The notes under the pieces are model-generated. The model worked only from the letters and a program-made list of their open reading frames with translations, made no database searches and was not told the origin of the DNA. The translations under genes and the position numbers were made by a program. Positions 49,254 through 61,939 of a stretch of 64,000 nt of DNA are shown here, one piece after another; the first letter of the stretch is position 1; each line of letters starts with the position of its first letter. The stretch comes from Lateolabrax maculatus (Eukaryota > Chordata > Actinopteri > Acropomatiformes > Lateolabracidae): positions 18,032,001-18,096,000 of the forward strand of contig CM062205.1 of NCBI GenBank assembly GCA_031216445.1. Direction: 5' to 3'.

Positions 49254-49560
49254 CTACCGCCACTAAAACCTCCTGCACCGGCGCTGAAGTTGAGCTTGTC
49301 AACAAATAAAGAGCCATGCGGTGTGACGTGGTTTTTTTTTTTTTTTTCTCTCTCCTTGCTCTTTTTGCCAGGCAGGGATTCAGAGCATCACCTCCTCTTG
49401 GTTTGCACCGCCGTGTTGTGGTTGTGCGTTTTTATTATCATTTTTTTTTACCATTTTTTTTCCCGTGTGTGTGTGTGTGTGTGCGCCGCGCGGCCGGTCG
49501 CGTCTGTCATCCACGCAGACGCCACGTTGTTGTTGACTTTGTTGACACCGACCGCCTTTA
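48560..49560 (+). promoter_or_regulatory. CpG-rich promoter and first exon of an unidentified rightward gene
   Basis: A sharp rise in GC and CpG. At 48942 ATGGTCGCGAAAG runs into a consensus donor (gtgagt, intron from 48955), giving a candidate first exon ending at 48954, either non-coding or encoding only MVAK. A possible acceptor (ctctcctcctcag) ends at about 49112. The block contains a C run at about 48677-48699 and T runs at 49221-49253 and 49776-49812. No coding exon is recognisable to the window end, so the body of the gene probably lies to the right. NCK1 is next to SLC35G2 in human and is a candidate only by position. Confidence 0.5.
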
Positions 49561-49774
49561 AGGCAGTTTGTGCTCTTTGCACAGTGTACGACAGTAGTGG
49601 TGGTGGTGGGGGTGGAGATGAAGATGAAGGTGTTCCTCAGTTGCTACTTTATTTCAACATCAGCATCCCGCCTCCTTCTCCGCCTTTCCAAGTTTTTTCC
49701 AAGAGTGGCGGTGACTTTTCACGCGGCTCACAAACATGTTGCTTTCTGGCAAAGGGGCCACTCCAAATTAGGTT

Positions 49775-49775
<1 letters not shown>

Positions 49776-49812
<37 letters not shown>
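49776..49812 (+). repeat. T37 homopolymer
   Basis: About 37 T followed by gcagg, mimicking a very long pyrimidine tract with an AG acceptor. The Phe-rich frames across it are by-products. Confidence 0.9.
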
Positions 49813-49814
<2 letters not shown>

Positions 49815-50569
49815 AGGAGGGACTCATGCGTGTTTCACAACATTATTATGGCGCTTCTTTTCTTTTTTTTTTTTCTTTTTTTTTTCCCCCTCTTCCCGCC
49901 CCCTCCTGTGCGGGAAGCAGGCAACACTGAGCGGGGAAACATGAGTCACATTGGGGTGGGTGGGGGGGGATGGGCCCCACCGGCCTTCCCTGCAGGTCTA
50001 AATGGGCTCCAGTTGTGGCCTCTTCCCCTCCCACACTGACCAGTGCACAGGCCGCCCTGTGCTGTGCACTTAGGGATGGCTGATTGTGGGTCAGAGTGGC
50101 TCCTGGCAGGGTTCGAGAATCTCGGATTGTTGCATAACTGCTTTGTTTACAGTCAGCCATGTGATTTTTTTTTTTTCATGCAGGCTGTCTTGGATTGCTA
50201 TCTGCAGCCAGCACGCCTGCCAACTTGTCTTCCATTATCACTCAGCGTTTCCACACCACGCTGCACGAGCCATATTTCATTTATCCTGCAGGACAAGTTA
50301 AGCAATCTAAATTGCATCTGCACAGTTTTGCTGTGTAGAAACAGTTTTATTCCTGTTGTGGTGTTGACACATTTTGGAAACGAATGGCTGGTGAAAATAT
50401 ATTATGTATGAGTGTTATCTGCAAGTTCAAATCTAAAAGGAGAAGCAAACATCTCCATAAGCATTTTCTCAAAGCACATATCATGTCGCCTTTTTATAAT
50501 TGTAGGAATGAAACGCTGGCTTAATAGACTGCCTAATAAGATGGCAGATATATATATAAAATCCTATGT

Positions 50570-50815
50570 CATGATATATGTAACTTTATATCACAATATC
50601 AACATATATTGTGATATAGAAATTATTCACCGGTTGAGAATTTTTCAGACGGGAATGTCTGTTTTTGGTTAATCCAGCAATTAATACCTCACAGATGAAG
50701 GACTTCCTATTATGGATTCCACAATAAAAATTCAATATTGCCATAAGCAGTGCTGCTCATGGTCCCCCCAAATGGTCTAATACACCTAGAGATGTTGAAG
50801 GGAAATGGATAGCTA
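50570..50815. repeat. Dispersed repeat, copy 2 of 2 in the window
   Basis: It shares ttgccataagcagt and agagatgttgaaggg with 38890-39160, preceded by tatatcacaatat palindromic text. Degenerate and non-coding. Confidence 0.5.
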
Positions 50816-53562
50816 CTACGGTTTAAACGGATTGGCAAAGTGTTTGATGGTTGACAAATTTATATTGTCTTTTGTTATATATTTCGTCACATTATATATT
50901 GAGTGCAGTTTTCAAGAAATGCCTTTTTCATTTTTATGCTTTTATTCCACACACATTGTCCTTATTATGGGAACAATCTGGTTAAGGCGAGGAAATGGCT
51001 CCAGTCCAGTGATAAACTGGAAGTGAATGGGCCACCACCCCCCCTTTTCTTCCTGGCACAGTCAGTCAAATGCAGAAGGGCAACTACTTTTTGGCATGAT
51101 TATTAGAACAGGTCCTGTTTTATTTCCATATCCTCTGTTGCACAGTATTTCTAATGAATGTAAACCAGTTTCCTCATACATAAAATGTGTTTGTGTGGCC
51201 TACCCGAAGAGATCTGTCCCTTCCCAAAAATGTATTTTTGTATTTATTATGTGTTCTTTTCAAAATTGTGCGTGGGAATGCAGGGAACTGAAGGTGTGAA
51301 TCTCTGTATCTGTAATCTGAAAAACATTAAATTTGAATGCTGCTCTCTTTGGACATTTTAGAGTAGGCCTCCACAAATATCTTGCCAGCCAAAGGTTTAA
51401 TGAAAATATCTTGGGTGCTGTTTTATTGCATCATCTGGACCCTTTGGTGTGATATGGGTGATGTCATTTAAGATCCTCGCCTCCCACAAACACACATACT
51501 GTGACCTTTGCCCTTCTTCCATGTAAAGAATCACAGCTGGCCTCATGTTTTGATGCCATAGCACTCAGATGACATTGTGGACATTGATTACTTTTTTTAT
51601 TTCTTAAACACACATTTACAGTTATATTATAGACATCCACTATTGAGGAGCACAGTTTTTTTGGCTCCCAAATTGTTGGTTTGGATACATCCATGTTAAT
51701 ATGACTAGTTGGTGCTCTGTTTTTTGGCTGGTTAGCTACTCATAAATGGTTTATCCCTGAAGAACACAAAGTTTCTAAATATCCACACAGTTTTCCTTTC
51801 TGTTCGTGGAATATATTAATACATACTCAGTTATACACCAGCCTGTCCTTACCTTGGGCTTGGAAATGAAACCGTTTGAAGCTGACATTCAGTGGCATTT
51901 CTTGCATAACTTTCTAAAGGTGTCTGACGTGAAAAACATGTCATTGTATAAACCTTTAGATAACACTGAAGGTCGACCTCCTCCTTCCTCTATCCCTTAA
52001 ATCGTTTGGCTGTCTGCCCTGGCTCTTCCAATAGTAAGCCTATTAAGAACTGAGAATCCCTTAATGGTTCTTATTAGTAGTATACACACATACTGTAGTG
52101 TTGTTGTGTTAAGTAATAATGTTAGGTAATAATGGGTACTAGTGAATAATGTAATGGGTATTTGTTTTGAGAAGAATTGTTTCAGACAGCAGCTGTTAAG
52201 AAAAACCACTGGCTTGTCCATATATTGCAAAGGATATGTACTTATAAAAGGGTCCTTAGGATAGAAATAGATAGATACTGTGGCTTCATTATTTTAAACA
52301 TAAAGGTATTAACAAGTATTGTTTAAGACATAATTTAAGACATGTCATCGACATAAGGCATCCAGCAGGCCTGGATTCTGTATTATGAATTGTGCCATAT
52401 AATAGTTACTAAGCCAGAGGTTCCCACCACTCAACTGCAGTGTGCCTTTTGCCAGAGCTGTGTGCTTATAATGACATAGCTCAGCAGATTATGTAATGGG
52501 TTTGATATTTGTCAGAGCCTATTACCCGGTGACCTTGATTCAAGATGTTGGATATAGAAAGAACAATATTTCCGGTCGTATTGTTGCCCTTTGGCGGTTT
52601 TCAGCACAGTCAAACGAATTTCAAACAAAAAACTAATATTGCTACCATCTGCCCTCATTAGTTCAAATCTCTGTCTATTAATATTGGAAATCCTATATAT
52701 AACATACAGCAATGAAACTAACTGAAGAGAAGCACAGTGGTGTAAGATAATTCCACCAAAGCCCCGAAGCCTGCTATTGTCAAATATGCAAACAGACCTG
52801 CACTTGCTAAAATAGTTTTGTAACCCCTGGCTGGTTTAAGGCTTCCCATGTCATGTGGGTTCCTGTTGTGTAATTAGCTGAATTGCTGTTCTCAGACCTG
52901 TTGACTGTCACTTTTCTGGGTAAGGCAACTCAGGTCAAGTAGGGAAGAAGATTTGCTGTAAAGCCAAGCTAAATTTGTTTACTTAACTTCAGGCTGCTGA
53001 AATAAGGTCCAGCAGTAGTTTCTCCTTTTTTTGGGTCTAAGCCAGTGAGTCCTTGTATCACAGTTGTGAAGAAGCAGCATCATAGGCAAAACAAAAACAA
53101 CAGAAAAACTATATCAGATCATTATATACAAAAAACATATTGAAAATACAGACGTAAATTTAAACAGTTATTTTTTGCAGTTTCAAAAGCTGGACAAATT
53201 GTTGCCATTTCTGACTAGTTTTACTAGATGGTTTCAATGTTTTCAGTTTCATACATGCAAATTAATTGGCAACACGTACACAATATTATTTCAGTGCAGC
53301 CTCATTACACAGACATTAGAGCGATATCACTTATTGGTTCTGACCTTTTTAAAGCCATTACACTTAACACAGAAAACTCAGGCGCCATTTAGTTAGATAT
53401 TGATTGTTTGGAAATGTTGTACACAGTGGAGTGTGATCGTCTAAGAAGAGATGAATGATTGTGAAGAGCTGCTTGCCAAGGAGTACATTTCATTAAGTAT
53501 GAGAAGTGCACATTTGTCCGTATGATATATAGCATTATTCACAGTTCTTTAATTCTGAATTA

Positions 53563-53634
53563 TATGAATTATATTATATATTATAATGTAATATTACCTA
53601 TATTACATTATAATATTATATAATATAATTCATA
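53563..53634. repeat. AT-rich imperfect palindrome
   Basis: Left arm from tatgaattatattatat to about 53592 pairs with the right arm about 53602-53634 ending ataatataattcata. The arms are about 30 bases with a 3-base indel and a loop of about 9 bases. Confidence 0.75.
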
Positions 53635-54745
53635 CACAAGTTCTTATCAGTCACAGTTATAATCTCAGTGTACAAGTACAGGGTGGCCTCATGTTAAACA
53701 AACCTTAAAATATTTGGTAATAGATTTTCTGCATTCAAGCACAATCCCAAAGCCCCCTGTAACTCAAAAAGGTTACAGTACCAGCTGGTCACCACAGCAT
53801 GTGTACTGGCTGGGAGGTTTTCCCCTGTAGATGTTTACACACATATCAAAACGGATTACATGGTTTTCTGGCTACACCACAACAGCTTGTATTCAAAGTG
53901 ATAATCAGGGCTAGCTGTGCTTTACAGATGGTCGGCACTCATTTTACCACATGGCTAAAACTACTAGTGGTGTGATAATGCTAAATATTACCAAGCTGAG
54001 TTTGTTGGAAAGTGCCAGGCTGATTGGAAAGGAAAATGCATGTTATTAGATAGCATAGTAATGCAGCGTTGACACGATGATAGGTTTCCAGTACCATGAG
54101 GGAGTTTGTAGTAGAGGGTATTTGCCAGAGTAATGCTATTCAGCTGTCAGGTTGAGCATTAATGAGACTAGGTGTGTGTGTGTGTGTGTTTTGGAGGTGT
54201 GTGTGAGTTGTGTGATGTTTCCCTGGTATTCCTACATGGCTCAGTGGTTGCTAGGCTGAGAAAACTGGTTTTATTCTGCAGCTGACGTACAAGTGTGTTT
54301 GCTAATGCAGCCAAGCTATTGACGGGCAGTGGCTATTACTAGTTTTATTAAGAGTCAAGGATGGGAAAACAATACCGAGGTCCAACGTCAAGACACTTCT
54401 TTTTCAGCCCACTGCCTACATTAAAATAACTCAGTGCCACCCTTGATCTGACTGAAACATACTGCTTCTTTAGTGCAGTTAAAAGTCTCAGCTGATCGTT
54501 GGTTCCTTGTACACCTTTACTACATGTATAATAATGCGAACTTAAATACTCACTATGTTTGTAGTTGTTTTTTAACAAAACTTCCAACTGAGGCTGAGCT
54601 AACTCCTCTGACCTTGGAAAGTTGTGGTTCGCTGGCTTTACACTGATCTCGGGGAACAGACGTGGAAAGTAACACTTAAAGTCCAACCGAAATTAAATAG
54701 CATTTATTTTTGTCAGCATACGTACCTGCTCTATAAATCGTTCGT

Positions 54746-54748
<3 letters not shown>

Positions 54749-54796
<48 letters not shown>
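54749..54796. repeat. (TA)n microsatellite
   Basis: About 24 ta units, an unwinding-prone AT repeat. Confidence 0.95.
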
Positions 54797-54803
<7 letters not shown>

Positions 54804-57800
54804 ACAGTACTATTTTGGCATCCGTCAACATGTGGATACCTTATTTTGATATAGCCAATCATATCTCGCATATAAGCATCATCGACAGATGATCACACTG
54901 AGCCAGACAGCAGCCTGCTACACAACACGAGCCAGAGACTTTGAAGAACATCTATCTGTACGAAGGGGGCACAGTAATACACACTGGCATATACACAAGC
55001 TTTTCGGTATTTGTAAAATTGTCGTCCTTGCTGAACCACAGTGTGAGCAGCCAGCTATAAGTTTTCATTGCAAAGATTATATATTTACCTCCAACTCTCT
55101 CTGCAATAGAGACAATCCTTGCTGCCCCTGTATCCCAATGCATTCTCACACACAAACATAAAAAGCATATGACAAAAAGTTTTAAGACCAGACACACTCG
55201 TCGGGGATACCTCCTAGTGAAAGACTGTGTAATGTGTGACCCCGTGTCGCTGATCGGTCATGGAGTGTTCAAACCACAACGACGACAAGACAGAAAGTTG
55301 TGTTGTGTAAACAGTACAGCAATCTGACGACTCTGAAAGACGTGTAGTGTGAACAAGGAATTAGCTTGTTGAAAGAGCCACAAAACAAACATTTACAGCG
55401 GAAGAATGCACTGCTAAGGTCAGTTTGCAGGCTCAATAGTTAATTAGCTGCTCAGCCGCAGCACATTAAACAGCATGTAGACGTACCATTTAGAGACAGA
55501 TCTGTCCATGACATGTAGGCTAGTTTATATACTTTGCCATTCTCTTTATCTTTTTAATAACAAACCATTTTTTTATTGCCATTTATGACTACAAAGAGGG
55601 ACGACTAAATGTGTTTTCAGTTGGGCTTAAATCAGAGTTTAAAACGTGTACTACTACTACACATAAATTCTGGATTTGTCAATTAGGGAGAAAGAGATGT
55701 AGTTTTAATGATTTTTAGCTGGATTACTTCACTTTTCTGTTGGAAAAAACATCAGTAACCAAAACATATAAATCATTATTCAAAGCAGAACATGTGTATG
55801 CATTATAAAACAGGTATGGGATTAATGTAGCATGTTTACATTAAAGGTTTGCTACTTGTATTTAAGTAAAGGAAAATTTTCTCCACCATCTCCTGTGCAC
55901 TCATAGAAGCCTATAATGAATCATAAACCTCAACCACTCAATGGGATGTAACTCCATGGTAACACACCACAAAAATAAACAAGGCAATTACTGTAATTCT
56001 AAAATGTGTGAATGTGCTTTGGGATGATGTGTTAATTTGGTGTCTGTTCATCTTGTTCACGCTGACTTCAACCACAAACTTTCCTCTCACTGGCAGCATA
56101 ATAGGTGAAACATTACTGTGTTGTAATTTCCATTGGTTGAGAAACATCCAATTAAAATGCAAAAGCAGCATTTCTCACTTTACAGTTAACATAAAGGAAG
56201 GAAATCACTGCTATTATTAGCCCACTTGCATCAGAAATGTGATGTTATATCTGGTAGTGTTTTCCAACATTGGAACAGGTAGTGTAGATATATTGAACAG
56301 CTTGTATTTGATGAAAATGATTCACAAAATAAGTCATATTAGAAGGTAAAATGATTGAAAATGGTGTGTTTTGGCATTTTTTGAAAAAAAGCCTAGTTCC
56401 CTGCTATGTTACAGGATGTTTGGATGGATGTTTTGGTGTATTTCGTCTGCCTTCTGCTGTTAGGACAGTGAGGAAGTGTTGCTCCCGACTGTTTGGATCT
56501 CCTGCTCTGTTGATACTGACAGCAGTTCATTTTTACATCAGCGCTGTAAAGTGGAGCTTTGTAGACTGGAACACCTTATTAAAGACTGAGCCTCAGACAG
56601 ACGGCTTAAAGAAAAGACTGTCACCAGTGCTTCACTCACATTGAACCCAGGGGAGAGTTTAAGATGGTATAAACAGTGAGCCTCTGTGTGAAGAAGCAGA
56701 TCTCTGTAGGTTTACATTTCCGTAAAGTAGATCTGTAGCTGACAACATATGTAAGAAATTCATGAGAAAAGACTGCAGACATTGTGCAATACAGCTTCTG
56801 CTTACACTTGATTTAACACCCTGCTTCCTATTTGGCATTTACAGGATTATGGTTTATAACACACTGTGTAGTAGTGTAATGTAGTTTAAACAGATACAAG
56901 GACATTTTAAGTGTCTATTGATGTCTTTGTTAAGAACTATAACTCCACCTGTAAGGCATCTGTAAGTGGATGCTGGTGAATGAGTATAGTAACACACAGT
57001 TGTAATGACTCTGTGTCTTTATAGGGGAGATTATTATAGTTTAAAGATAAATACTGTACATTAATGATTGCTTTAGCGTGTCTTTGTATCTGTATACAGC
57101 TGGATAATGGTGTGTTATTAAGTTGATAATTCAAAAGACAGTAAAAAATGAAATAGATAAGACGAAATAAAAACATGAATGCAATAAAATAAATAATGGC
57201 TATTTAAATGAAAAGCCAGGCTGAACAGCTGCTTTGAGATCATCTGGCAGGCTGTTTCAACGGCTCTGAGCATGAAAACTAAAAGCTAGCCCACCAAATA
57301 CTGTTCATCTGTCAGTTTCCTAATTCCTGGGTGGAAAGAATTTCTTTTGGAGCATTGGCCAGCAGTATGGTAGTGAAGTCAAAGTCCTGGAAACATTGAT
57401 TGAGATATGTGAATTGTATCTGCGTCTCCTCGAGGAGTGCAGTTATTTATGAATGTAAAACAGAGGTTATGATATATTATCGATCTCTTTGTGGGGCATT
57501 AAAGAGGGCCTCCAGTTTCAAAGGCAGAGATTGATATGTTGCTTATAGAGTTGATATTTGGGAGATGAGTATATTCTCTCATGGGCTTCAGAGGGTTTTA
57601 ACTCATTATTTTGGATTTACGTTTGTCAAAGCAGCCAGATCTAAATTTGGCACCAGACAAGACCTGCAAATCCTTTAGGTGTCATTTATACAGGCAAGGT
57701 TAACAAGCAGCTTCAAGTAACTGCAAATACCACCTCCTCAGCATCGGCTGTGGCAGTGTGTGTGTCTCAGCGGTCAGTGTGTTGCTCCCGACTGTGTTAT

Positions 57801-58720
57801 TTGTACACACTCTTACTATTGATTCGCTGGCTTGTGCCAGGTCAGTTCTGTGGCTGTGGAAATGAAGTTGCAAAAAGAACAGAAATTTCTGCAAAGTGAG
57901 CCTATAGACAGGGCTTTCCCAGAGATCTGGAAACTGTAAATGTGCCAAATGTTTATCGGTATTAGAAACAACTTTTGATAGTCTCACAGAAGTGTATCTG
58001 TATAAAAACTGAGGTCTGGAAAAGTATCTTAAATAAAGGAAAGGGACTCATGACTAGAAAGTTTTGTTTGATGCTGGGAACTAAACTGTGTTATCTAGTG
58101 TAGGCTACATGTTTCCATGGATTTCAGATGAATCCCTTTGAGGTCCCTTACAAGTGGAGATGTGACAGGCTAGATTTACTCACTCCCCTGCCCTGAGACA
58201 TCATTAGTTTGTATCGCTCAGACCCCATCTGCTTGTTTGGCCTGTGTACAGGGGATTAAGGGGCTTCCCTGCCTGCACTGGCTGACTCCAACAGATTATT
58301 TACCCATAAATCTCCTACCTTATTCCCTACTGACTGCAAATTATCTAGCCAGCGTTGTCCACTTGTAAACCAAACAATCCAACACAGTATCGGGACAAAC
58401 CAACTGCAAACAGGATTCTTAAAACTGCTGACTGACAGTTGTTGTCAAGGTTAGATTAGTACACCATCTACAGTGGCTGATGGACTTTAACAGTGCTGGA
58501 ACATATTTACTATCTGACTACTGTGATTTAGAAAGATGTTGTATGTATGTATGTATGTTTAAAAAAAAAAAAAAAAGTTGTGTGTATATGACCAATTCCT
58601 GCTTCTTAAATTCCATGTGATTTCATAGATGACTTAGTGATGTATCCTACCTAATTGTCATATAATATAATGACTCACAAAATAATGCATGTCCATCATA
58701 GTACCACTGTTATTGTATAC

Positions 58721-59005
58721 TAGGGCTTCAACAAACATTTATTTAATTATTCATTTAGTCTATGAAATTTCAAATAAATAGAAAAATTCTGAGAAGATAT
58801 GGTGACATCTTGAAATGTCTTGTTTTTTCTGATAAACGGTCAGAATTAGTTAGAAAAAAGTTATTTGATAGAAATTTTCACATTTAAGAAGCTGGAACCA
58901 AACAATATATGCCTTTTCTTTTGCTTGAGTAAATGGCTATAACAACTACTCAATTATCAAAATCATTGCGGAATTTCTGTCCATCGACTAATCAGCTAAT
59001 CCGCT
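58721..59005. mobile_element. MITE-like element, copy 2
   Basis: It starts tagggcttcaac and contains tgacatcttgaaatgtcttg and atttaagaagctggaacc. Its end (catcgactaatcagcta) is degraded. Same family as 48088. Confidence 0.65.
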
Positions 59006-59242
59006 TTATCGTGGACAACGTATTATGATAGTATCTTATCGTTACTTACCGAGTGATTTACACTCCTGATGTGCCTTGCAGTAAATGCTGATTTTCCTTT
59101 CTGGCTTTTTAACTCCGTGGTCTCCCCTACTTGGCTCTGTGCTCTTAGCCCAGCCAGGCCTGGCAACTACCACAAACTGCCAAAGCTCAAATGAGGCGAG
59201 CTGTTTTACAGTTGGAAATAATAAAAACCCCAACTCTGGAGC

Positions 59243-59576
59243 AGAGCTGCAGCCAACGATCATTTTCATTACCATTTCATACTGTTAACATGCTGATTTT
59301 CTTGATTTATCCATTAACCACTGGGTCTATAAAAATGTCTATGAAATAGTGATAAAAGTTTCTAAAGATCAAGGTGATGTCTTCAGATGGCTTGTTTTGT
59401 CCTACTAACAGTCCAAAGATATTAAGTTTAGTATCAGATTAAACATAAAATAAGCTGGAAGCAGAGGTTGTTTTGCATTTTACAAGATGACAAATTAATA
59501 AAATGATCAAAATAGGTACTAATTGATTTTTGTGTCAATCAACTGATCAATTAATTTACTTATCTTTTCAGCTCTA
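59243..59576. mobile_element. MITE-like element, copy 3
   Basis: It starts agagctgcagccaacgatca, contains gatgtcttcagatggcttg and ctaacagtccaaagatatt, and ends ttttcagctcta, so both terminal inverted repeats are visible. Confidence 0.7.
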
Positions 59577-60329
59577 GATACATCTACAAGTGATCGCTTC
59601 CATCATCAATTAATAAATTATATCTAATGTCAAATACAATGACAAAAGCCTATTTAAAGTCAAAAGAATCTTTAATGAATTCTTAAAATTGCTTATTCTG
59701 TCAGCACAAGTGTTAATTTCTGTTTTCATAACTTTGTTTAGTTGTAACCAGTACATGTTTAGTATTTCTGTTTTATCAAGGACAGAAGTGATGAAACAAT
59801 TATCAAAATGTCATCAAGTTCATTTTCTAAAATTTGACTAATTGCTCAATCAAAGTTGTCTCGGCACCACTTTGAGCGTTTCAGACAACAGACAACAGAG
59901 ATATCATTACTTCAAACTGCCCCCAGCGAAACAGTTTTGATCCCTCAGCAGCAGAGGTTCATCCCAATACATTATTAAATGTAGCGCTCACTATGAATCC
60001 AGCACGTTGCTGTTTACTTCGTCCTCCTTGTCCTGGTTTTGCCATTTGTGTCAGACACCTGGCTGGGATTTACATACAGCACCTCCTCGAAGGGCTGCTT
60101 TATATCAGCTGTCTGCTTCAGTCAAAGGTCACCAGCCTCTCCTTCTGATTCCCTCATCTCCGAGCGCTCATTATTCCCCTCAGCTGCCTCGACATTATTG
60201 CTATGTCTGTTTTTTTTTTCTTGCTTTGACATCTGCCTGCTCAGATTAGCAGGCTTCTCCCGCTCCGGTGAAATCTTCGACGTGCCGCTAGATCATTAAG
60301 AAGTAATAATGGGTGTGAGAACTAATGGC

Positions 60330-60730
60330 TTCCGCAAGGGGTATGTGTCAGTCTTTGTGTGTGTTTATGAGTGTGTGTGTCTCGCCCCCGTCCTCCCTCT
60401 TTCTCCCCCTCTCTCCCCCCCCTCTATTAGAAGTGAATATGAGGCAGACTGAAAATCGGGGCCAAGGTGAGAGAGGGAATCCAGACAGATGAGAGAAGAA
60501 CAAATGAGTCTCTTTATACTCTACTCTCTCCTGCTGCTCTCCCCCTCTGTGCTGCTGTCACACTTTCTCCCTCTCTTTCCCCATTGCCCCCCCCCCCCGT
60601 TCTCTCCTTGCTCTCGCGGCTCCATTTTGCGTCAGCTGCAGCCAAGCAGGCAGCCATTGCACAGAGAGGGGGAGAAACATCCACTGCCTCTCGTATCCGT
60701 CTCTTTAATGCCGTTCCATAGCCTTGCCCT
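60330..60730. other. Pyrimidine-rich GC-elevated patch
   Basis: A (GT)-, CCCT- and C-rich stretch followed by ggctccattttgcgtcagct and similar moderately GC-rich text. It could be an alternative first exon or regulatory patch, but there is no decisive signal. Confidence 0.25.
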
Positions 60731-60930
60731 TTTTTCTCTTCTGATGTATTTATACTTTATTCATAGAGGTAGTTCTCAGGAGATAGGGTGGGGACAACAA
60801 TCCATTTTTCAACATAGATCTTATCAGTTTGTGCAGTTCACACAGCATCCTTCCCCTTCCCTCCTCTTTGCTATGATCAGGCTTTGTGTGCAGCAGAGAA
60901 TTAGTGTACAGTAGTTTGTGGCATTAACAG

Positions 60931-60934
60931 ATGG

Positions 60935-60970
<36 letters not shown>
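60931..60970 (+). repeat. (GT)n microsatellite
   Basis: A gt run of about 20 units. Confidence 0.95.
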
Positions 60971-60971
<1 letters not shown>

Positions 60972-61467
60972 TGCATGCAGGAACATGACTATGTGTCTGA
61001 CTCTGTGACTCTGTGTCGGATGGGTAATCTCCCGTGTGACATAATCATAATCTGGTTAAACCAGGCGGCCACAGTTGCCCTCAAGGCTGTTCCACATTAT
61101 AAGGCTAAGGCTCTCTGGTCTCAGTGTGTACGGAGGCTGGCAGCATGATAAAGTACAATTATTGTCTTGGTGGTTCAGCTCATAGCGGTGGCCCAGAGGG
61201 ACCGATTGTGGTTCAAGCTCACAAGTCAGGCTCTGGTTGGCCTTCATTGTGGAGAGGTTTTAAAGGCATGAGCGCTCGCTGAATCTTTAGATTCTCTCTT
61301 TGTAGTAGTTTAGAGTTATATGACAGTCCTGCTATTTGTTTGTGGACGTCAATTATGAGTCGGGACTTGAGATTCTACACTCCTGGGGAGGAAAAAGATG
61401 CGGTAATCAACAGGTGGGAAGCCTTTTCTCACACCTCAACATGAAGTCAAATTGACTTTTTACTCAC

Positions 61468-61936
61468 TAGGGCTGCAAAAGATTTGATTATCAGTGAATC
61501 TGTTGGTTACTTCCTTGATTAATGAATTAATTGTTTGGTCTGTAAAACATTAAAAAAGACAATCTCTCATCACAATTTCCAAGAGAAGTGACATAATCTA
61601 CTGTCATAGCAACAAATAAGCGGAGCATTTAGCAGTTAAAGGTGATTGATGGAGACCAAAACAGAGCAAAAAGGAGAGTAAAGCAAACACGGATCTAAAC
61701 GAATGGTAATGTTTCTCTATATTGGCTGGATGTGTAAATAAGCAACTGTTTGCTTGCAGCTTAGTCATATTAACTTTATACGGTGATAGTACATCAACAG
61801 TTGCACCTGTTTGTCCAAAACCAAATATTTCAGTTTATTATCATATGAGGCAAATACTCACATTTGAGAGGTTGGAAACGGTGGAGTTATGGCATATTTG
61901 CTTTAAGAAAAATTGTGAAACAATTAATCAGTTCTG
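61468..61936. mobile_element. MITE-like element, copy 4, interrupted
   Basis: It starts tagggctgcaaaagattt and contains catcacaatttccaagag. After about 240 bases of unrelated text it resumes with ttattatcatatgaggcaaa and cacatttgagaggttgg, suggesting a later insertion. Confidence 0.6.
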
Positions 61937-61939
61937 AAA

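Larger units (their letters stand above)
50820..58700. other. Long AT-rich stretch with no recognised gene
   Basis: Probably intron or intergenic DNA of the rightward gene suggested at 48.9 kb. Frames of 60-112 codons show no family motif. It contains a (TA)n run (54749-54796) and an AT-rich palindrome (about 53563-53634). Confidence 0.5.

Noticed and set aside
49290..50039. 249-codon frame with long Phe runs
   Set aside because: It spans several T homopolymers and has no family motif; stop-free by composition.
54889..55161. 90-codon frame with several Cys/His
   Set aside because: No spaced zinc-finger pattern, no splice support and no similarity I can name.
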